Positions 58,380-64,000 of a stretch of 64,000 nt of DNA are shown one piece after another. The DNA lies in NCBI RefSeq assembly GCF_022201045.2, contig NC_068561.1, forward strand, positions 26,046,501-26,110,500. The letters run 5' to 3'. The DNA is from Citrus sinensis. Lineage: Eukaryota; Streptophyta; Magnoliopsida; Sapindales; Rutaceae. How positions within the stretch are numbered: position 1 is the stretch's first letter; each line of letters begins with the position of its first letter. The notes beneath the pieces are model-generated. The model was not told the DNA's origin, made no database searches, and saw only the letters and a program-made list of their open reading frames with translations. Both the position numbers and the translations under genes were made by a program.

Positions 58380-59510
58380 TTAAAACATGTAATTTAATAT
58401 AGGAGTGGTAAATTGGTGTATTATTAGCAAATAAAATAAAAACTTACAAATGTGACGTAAAACTTGTAAATCAATATTAAATGTCAAATAAAATATAAAT
58501 TATGTAAACAGAGTAAGACTTGTAAATGGAAGTTAAAATAGGCAACTTAATGTAGGAGTGATAAATTGGTGCATTATTGGCAAAAAATAAAAAAATAAAA
58601 CTTACAAATGTGACGCAAAACTTATAAATAAATATTAAGTGTAAAATAAAATAAAATTTGTGTAAATGAAATATAAAACTTACAAATGGAAGGTAAAACA
58701 AGAAATTCAACATGAAAGGGGTAAATTGATGTATTATCAATAAACAAAACAAAAAATTATAGATGTAACACAAAACTTGTAAATCAATATTAGTTGTAAA
58801 ACAAAACATAAATAATATAAATAAAATATAAGGCTTGTAAATAGAGGGTAAAACAGCTAAATTAATGTATGAGTGATAAATTGGTGTATCAATAGTAAAC
58901 AAAACAAAAACTTATAAATATAACATAAAGCTTATAAATCAACAATAAGCGTAAAATAAAACAAAAATTGGGTAAATGAAACATAATACTTGTAAATGGA
59001 AAGTAAAATAAGTAAATTAAAATAAGAATGGTAAATTGATATTTTATTGATAAACAAAATAAAAATTTATAAATATAACATAAAATTTGTAAACCAACAT
59101 TAAGTATAAAATAAAACATAAGTTATGTAAATAAAATATAAGACTTGTAAACAAAGGATAAAACAAGTATGTTAACATAAGAGTAATAAATTGGTATATC
59201 AATGGTAAACAAAATGAAAACTTATAAATATAAGATAAAGCTTGTAAATTAATATTAAGTGTAAAATAAAACATAAATTATGTAAATATAACATAAGATT
59301 TTTAAATGATAAGTAAAATAAATAAATTAACATAGGAGTGGTAAATTAGTGTATCATTGAAGAATAAAATAAAAACTTACAAACATAATATAATATAAAA
59401 CTTGTAAATCAGCATAAAGTGTAAAATAAAACATAAATTACATAAATAAAACATCAGACTTGTAAATGGAATCTAAAATTAGTAAAAACTTACAAATGTA
59501 AAATAAATAT
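58380..59510. repeat. Tandem array, about 155-bp unit, seven to eight diverged copies
   Basis: The phrase (G/A)TAAATTGGTGTAT or close variants recurs near 58408, 58560, 58721, 58876, 59031, 59186 and 59341, a period of 151-161. Each unit also carries ACTTGTAAAT, a run like AAAATAAAACATAAATTATGTAAA, here given in parts, and ATTAAGTGTAAAA. Hydrophobic minus-strand frames at 58477-59274 arise only from this repeat. Confidence 0.88.
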
Positions 59511-60525
59511 TGATTATAATAATAGTTACCTTATATATTTTCTAATTTTGTTTCTAAATTGAATAATGATAGTTTTGGGTTTATGAAACATAGGCGTTGA
59601 TATATGTGAAATGTCATTAAGGATAAAACTTATTTTCAAAATTAAATTTTGAAAAACTATTCATTTCATAGTTTCATAGTTGTTTGTAAGATAAAATGAT
59701 TTTGCATCTTTCTAAATCTTTTTGACAGTAAACCCAAATGATCTTTAAGTATTAGTACGAATCAGAATTTGAAATTACATGAAATATTTATAAAACTGAA
59801 AAAAAATTAGTTCCAATATAAGATAATCCTTTTATTCTATTTTGGTCAAGAAAATTAATTTTGCTTAATTAACAGGTGTAGTAAACAAATACTATGATAG
59901 AAAATTTAAAAAAAATAATTTATGAATGTCCTAGGATGAATATATAATTAATGATTAAAACAATTTAACAAAATTGTTTCTACTTGTTTTCAATAATTTT
60001 TTTTTCAAGTGATGAGAGATTTTTACTTTCTTTAATTAAATTAAATGACTAAACTATTTTTCATTTAGTTTAAATTTAATGTTGATTTATAAGTTTCTGT
60101 TATCTTTACATGTGTTTATCAACTTACTAACTTGTATTAATTTACTTATTTTCTCTTTTATTTACTAGTTTTATGTGTAATTAATAAAATTTTTGTCTAT
60201 GGTGGTATTGATGTCATAATTTTAATCACAGCATTATAAAAAATTTTCTTAGTTAATTGTTTCTTATCCAGCAATAGCAAGTCATTTATGATATTTTTCC
60301 TATTAGGAGCATTTGTAGTTTTTCTCCATAATTTTTAATTTGTTATTATAATCATTAAGGACATATAAGTCATTTTGCTTAAAAAATTTCTATAAAAAAA
60401 AAAAAATTTTATGGCTAGCATCAAGATTAGGAGTAGGGTTTGAAACTATTTTAAAACATAAGGGAGATTTTACTTAGTTTATCCAAATAATAGGGGGATA
60501 ATCCTTATTTTACCTGGTAAGTATT

Positions 60526-61716
60526 TTAAAAACTATACATTACCAAACTATACAACTTTTTTATTCGAAGTCGTTAATTGTTTGAAGATGCGCGCTTTCA
60601 TTTAGATGCTTAGAGAGATATATTTGTCGTCTTTGAAAGTAAAATTAATTAAAAAATTATACTCTTCTCAAGTGAGAAGAGTCTACTTGAGAAGAGTCTT
60701 GTATACTCTTGTTACAAGGAAAAGAAATGAAAGACTCCAATAGTCCAATTAGATGAAGCATCTATCCATTATATATATCCATCTTGAGCGTTAAAAAGAT
60801 GGTAATAAATTAAATTCCACAGCCCAATCATGCATGCATGATTTCCCATTAGATAAAAAAAGCAACACTAACCAAAACCAACCAACCAACGATCCAAAGT
60901 TATTAATTTCATGCAAGTGAAAAAGGGCGGGGGGGACGAGAAAGTGTTGAAACCCATTTGCATAAAGCATTTATATATGGGCAGATGCGTGCGCGGCTTG
61001 TAGAAAAGAAAGCACCTGCTGCAACTTGCGAATATCGTTATTGCGTGCGTTTTTATTTTACTTTTTAATGATAATTGTGGTACGTAAACATAATTAAATA
61101 TGTTAATTAATTAAAGCCATTCCAGTGCTCCTCCACTAGTTCTTGAGAAATGCATGAGAGCCATGACATGACGAAGTCGTGGAATTTGCTATAAGTGGTC
61201 CAAAGTTTCAACTGGCTTTATTGGTCTTCTTATTCCGACTCCACGGAAGAGTTTGGACCACTGCTCGAACTCAACTCGATTACGCATAACACTGATGGAA
61301 TTGTGAAAGTGATCAAATCCTCCTTATAGTGACTGATAAAATTTATTTATGTTGATAATAATAATGTTCAAGATTCCAACATTTGAGCCCCACTTGAATT
61401 CCAATATTATGTGTCACTCGTCTATTTAATTATATAATTAATTAATTATATACAACTACATAATTTGTAATTGGCTAATATGAGAATTAATTGAAACCCA
61501 CATGTAAATGCAAATGCCCATTGGACTTTCAAGAAGAATTAATCTTCGATGCTAGCATTATTCTCGACCTATTAATCCATTATATATATATATATATATA
61601 TATATTAATTCATTGTTGATGAGGGTTTTGGATGCATTAGTTTTTTTTTTCTTTACTATAAAATTAGAGAGTTGTCCAATTCAAATAATGATAATTACAC
61701 GATCCAATATATTTTT
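60526..61716. other. AT-rich intergenic DNA
   Basis: A direct repeat AGTGAGAAGAGTCTACTTGA / CTTGAGAAGAGTCTTGTATA lies near 60670-60705, and an (AT)n run near 61580-61604. No gene was seen. Confidence 0.5.
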
Positions 61717-61976
61717 GGGAAATTTACAGTAATAACCAAAAAAATTTCCCTTTTTTTCATCTTAACCCCCCAAAAATATTTCTATCAATATTAGCCATTA
61801 AACAACATTTGAGACCAAAATACCCCTCCCTCATCTCTCCCCCAACACTCCATTTCACTCATCTCTCCCAAACCAATCCAACTCCCATCATCGGCGGCGA
61901 CATCAACCCTCGTCGGCGGCGGCTCCATCTCTCACCGGCATCCGATCTACGATCTACAACCTTCAACAAAATCTAG

Positions 61977-62403
61977 GTTAGTCATTTTTCTTATTTTCAT
62001 TAATTTAAAATGAGATTTTAGAATAATAATAGTTATAGCTTGAGATTAATAGTGGTGGTGATGATGTTTGTGGGGGTTGGTGGTGTTTGGGAGTATTGTT
62101 TTCGATTTTGGAGTGATTGTGCTTAATTGCGGGTGGGGAGGGAGGGGAGATGGCCGCGCGCTGCTGCCCATCTCGCGGCACGCTGTTGCACCAAATCTGG
62201 TGCGACAGCAGGCGCTGTCGCACCAGATCTGGTGCGACAGGCGCGCGCCCGTCGCACAAGCTGTGGTGCGACAGGCGCGCGCCCGTCGCACAAGCTGTGG
62301 TGCGACGGGCGCGCCTGTCGCACCAAAAATTAAATTTTTTTTTTGTAAGGAGTTAATTTTTTTTTTCTGTAAATGTAATGTAATAATTTTATAAATATTA
62401 CAG
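61977..62403 (+). other. Probable leader intron of the DUF1985 gene, containing the palindrome array
   Basis: Donor AAATCTAG|GTTAGT and acceptor TATTACAG|ATAC bound a 427-base intron that ends four bases before the DUF1985 ATG. The left palindrome array lies wholly inside it. Inferred from consensus only. Confidence 0.5.
62165..62330. repeat. Left array of GC-rich palindromes
   Basis: GGTGCGACAG and its inverse CTGTCGCACC alternate with a period of about 30-34 bases, enclosing GC-rich centres such as GCGCGCGCCC. About four perfect or near-perfect hairpins can form, for example around 62197-62228. The surrounding DNA is AT-rich. Arg/Ala-rich frames here are by-products of the repeat. Confidence 0.9.
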
Positions 62404-62407
62404 ATAC

Positions 62408-63226
62408 ATGGCGAAATCAGAATCACCGGATATTGAAGTAGGCAAGATGTATTTTCGTTATGCTGATCATTTTCCTGGTCGAATTTCGAGCATGTGTATG
62501 TTATCTTCGGTCGTTAAAGTCATCGAGGAAAAATTAACAAACCGGCAGTTGCGTATGTTCAAAAAGGATATATTTGGGCATTTCTTGGAGTGTCGAAGTT
62601 TTCCATTTAGTGGGGTAATTTTGCACAATCTTCTACTGCGGCAAGTGGCCCATGAAGAAGATAGCCGTGAGGATCAGTTATGGTTTCAAATTGGTAAGCA
62701 TGTGATTCGCTTGTCAATTGTCGAATGGTGCTTGGTTACTGGACTTTCATTTGGTGTGGATACCAATCAAAAAAATGATGAAATGGAGCAGAGGCTACGG
62801 AATACGTATTTTGGTGGTGTGCATCGTAAGATTAATGTGAAGCAATTCGATACAGTATTTAAGGAGTTGAAATTCGAGGAAATGAACGATATGGACGCAT
62901 TAAAGATTGCACTGTTTTATTTTGCGGACAGAGTACTAAATGCAAGAAAAAATCACTGTCAAATTAATTTCGATTGGCTTGACCAAGTTGATGATATACA
63001 GTACTTTCGAAAGCGTCCATGGGGTCTATTGTCGTGGGAAATTATTTACGAGAGTCTTGACAATGCACTGTTCGAGAAAGACGAGAAATTTAAGAAGACT
63101 CGGTTGAAAAATTCAGATCATAATATTGAAAAATACATTGTCCCGAAAAATATTGTTGTGATACGGAGAATATCGTTGCTCCAACGACGTTGTTATTGGA
63201 AATACTGTTGCTCCAACATCCTGTAA
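62408..63226 (+). CDS. DUF1985-domain protein of a Ulp1-bearing MULE, 3'-truncated
   Basis: A 272-codon frame starts at ATG 62408 (MAKSESPDIEVGKMYF). Residues about 40-215 fit the plant DUF1985 domain: FKKDIFGHFLECRSFPFSGV, HNLLLRQV, LWFQIGKHVIRLSIVEWCLV, TGLSFG and later RPWGLLSWEIIYESL. In plant MULEs this domain precedes a Ulp1/C48 SUMO-protease domain. No protease His-Asp-Cys residues follow here: the homologous sequence stops near residue 245, and the last residues are read through the reverse strand of the neighbouring transposase fragment. The protein is therefore a truncated, probably non-functional product of a deleted element. Expression is unknown. Confidence 0.8.
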   Translation: MAKSESPDIEVGKMYFRYADHFPGRISSMCMLSSVVKVIEEKLTNRQLRMFKKDIFGHFLECRSFPFSGVILHNLLLRQVAHEEDSREDQLWFQIGKHVIRLSIVEWCLVTGLSFGVDTNQKNDEMEQRLRNTYFGGVHRKINVKQFDTVFKELKFEEMNDMDALKIALFYFADRVLNARKNHCQINFDWLDQVDDIQYFRKRPWGLLSWEIIYESLDNALFEKDEKFKKTRLKNSDHNIEKYIVPKNIVVIRRISLLQRRCYWKYCCSNIL

Positions 63227-63733
63227 CGTAACGCCATTATCATCAATGTTGTCATAATTATCGTGGATTGGAGAGTAATATTGCTGCAACGATATTGTCC
63301 TTGGCAACACCTCTTCATCATTATCGGGGCCAGACATATTTGCTCTAAACGAAGTTTCTGTATCGACATGTGGCTCAATACCTTCGCTCGGAACTCGAGG
63401 TGATGTGGTCACGAATATAGGAATGCATCCAAAATTAGCTACGTCCGATGCCATATGCAACACAACCCTCACCATTTCATCATCGCATATATCCATGGGC
63501 ATTGCACATATACGATATAATGTGTTACTAGACCTCAAAGTTGTCTTCATGGTGATACTATAGTCATTAGGGTTAATTTGTAACACCTCGTATACTCTTG
63601 CCAATAACTGATCAAACAGATAATTTTTTCCAACCAAAAATGCTCGATTTTTACCATTCACGTACTCCATACGGCTATTCTCTAATGTCTCCCACCAACC
63701 ATCGTAACACAATTCAAGTACAACTGAATCCAT
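63113..63733 (-). pseudogene. MuDR-type transposase, N-terminal fragment
   Basis: A 206-codon minus-strand frame starts at ATG 63733 (MDSVVLELCYDGWWE). The start matches the N-terminal part of plant MULE transposases: a PB1-like entry region with YVNGKNRAFLVGKNYLFDQL, then MKTTLRSSNTLYRICAMPMD and DDEMVRVVLHMASD. An acidic linker follows. The MULE catalytic (DDE) domain and zinc knuckle are missing; the frame ends where it meets the DUF1985 gene running the other way. It cannot encode an active transposase. Confidence 0.75.
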
Positions 63734-63809
63734 TAAGCCTGAAATTATAAAAAAAAAATTATTTCAGCCATATTAAAATAATACAATTTTAATGATGTAT
63801 TTCATGGTG

Positions 63810-64000
63810 GGTGCGACAGGCAACCTGTCGCCCGAATCTTGGTGCGACAGGGTGCCTGTCGCACCAAGGTTTGGTGCGACGGGCGCCTGTCGCACCTTGC
63901 TTGGTGCGACGGGCGCCTGTCGCACCTTGCTTGGTGCGACAGGTTGCCTGTCGCACCAAGTTTTGCTGCGACAGGCAGCCTGTCGCCAGATCCAGATTTT
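63810..64000. repeat. Right array of GC-rich palindromes (runs to window end)
   Basis: GGTGCGAC(A/G)GG..CCTGTCGCACC hairpins repeat about every 30 bases (near 63841, 63873, 63903 and 63933), followed by a variant CTGCGACAGGCAGCCTGTCG. The motif is the same as in the left array of this MULE, so the arrays form part of its subterminal structure. The window ends inside or just after it. Confidence 0.88.

Larger units (their letters stand above)
57213..60525. mobile_element. Foldback-type DNA transposon, about 3.3 kb, non-coding
   Basis: The left arm starts near GAGGATAACCACTATTATTT, then GATAAATTAAG. The right arm, reverse-complemented, starts AAGGATTATCCCCCTATTATTT, then GGATAAACTAAG (first 20 bases shown as blocks). 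Leaving out an inserted element (57291-57844), the left arm continues in parallel with the right arm through CTTGAT..CCATAAA, ACTTATAT..CC.TAATGATTA, and finally TTAACTAAG..ATGCTGTGATTAAAAT (left about 58196-58236, right about 60213-60257). The arms are therefore roughly 300-400 bases with moderate identity. The centre contains a 155-base tandem array. No transposase domain was seen and no clear target duplication was found. Confidence 0.7.
61717..64000. mobile_element. Mutator-like element (deletion derivative), right end outside window
   Basis: The likely left end is GGGAAATTTACAGTAATAAC near 61717, a MULE-like terminus. Inside are, in order: a leader exon; an intron with a GC-rich palindrome array (62165-62330); a plus-strand DUF1985 gene (62408-63226); a minus-strand MuDR-type transposase N terminus (63733-63113); and a second palindrome array (63810 to the window end). 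Both genes lack their 3' parts and abut near 63115-63150. The matching right TIR should lie beyond 64000. Confidence 0.78.

Noticed and set aside
58477..59274. Three overlapping hydrophobic minus-strand frames resembling membrane proteins
   Set aside because: They are read through the 155-base AT-rich tandem array and repeat with its period; no protein family is involved.
60640..60710. Short direct repeat of GAGAAGAGTCT as a possible regulatory array
   Set aside because: Only two to three copies in intergenic DNA without a nearby gene.
62005..62426. Arg/Ala-rich frames on both strands
   Set aside because: They come from the GC-rich palindrome array; similar frames appear on every strand because the motif is self-complementary.
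63810..64000. CRISPR-like look of the regularly spaced GC-rich palindromes
   Set aside because: The genome is a plant; units are adjoining hairpins without unique spacers and are shared with the other end of a MULE.

Overview
The window is nuclear DNA from a flowering plant, most likely a woody eudicot. Genes carry introns with GT/AG borders and plant-specific families (RPK2 receptor kinase, NINJA/AFP repressor, CIN-type TCP, BAHD acyltransferase, LONGIFOLIA). Intergenic DNA is very AT-rich and full of small DNA transposons. A Rutaceae or other rosid source would fit, but that is an impression and was not tested.

Layout. 0-5 kb: the 3' part of an RPK2-like receptor kinase (+) converges on an AFP/NINJA-family ABA and jasmonate repressor gene (-), whose upstream region holds a cluster of ABRE/G-box sites. 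5-9.5 kb: gene-free, with a 670-bp inverted-repeat element. 9.5-14.2 kb: an eight-coding-exon G3BP-like NTF2-RRM-RGG gene (-). 14-29 kb: mostly gene-free; it holds an intact BAHD acyltransferase (17.6-19.1 kb, -), broken BAHD relics (20.5-21.0 kb), several MITEs and a SINE with a perfect 10-bp target-site duplication. 29.0-30.2 kb: an intronless CIN-class TCP factor (+). 30-35 kb: MITEs and an LTR-like fragment. 35.1 kb: tRNA-Thr(CGT) (-). 35.5-37.0 kb: TFIID subunit TAF8 (+) with a leader intron and four upstream ORFs. 39.9-44.2 kb: a LONGIFOLIA/TRM gene (-). 50.4-52.3 kb: an FCP1-like HAD protein (-) whose catalytic motif is altered.

54.5-64 kb is a transposon field and the most unusual part of the window. 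It holds a 1.09-kb terminal-inverted-repeat (TIR) element carrying a transit-peptide-like gene fragment; a 961-bp Pack-MULE with a 9-bp target duplication that has captured the RING end of an RKP-type ubiquitin ligase; a roughly 3.3-kb foldback element with about 300-bp arms, a nested MITE and a 155-bp tandem array; and, at the right edge, a MULE in which a DUF1985 gene and a MuDR-type transposase gene are both cut off and joined tail to tail, flanked by arrays of GC-rich palindromes.

The host genes are ordinary single-copy plant genes with no operon-like logic. No wholly new system is claimed. The strongest leads are the two gene-capturing elements, the palindrome-bearing deletion MULE, the TAF8 uORF chain and the Asp-to-Asn change in the HAD protein. 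Exon borders were assigned by reading splice consensus and keeping phase; no transcript data were available.
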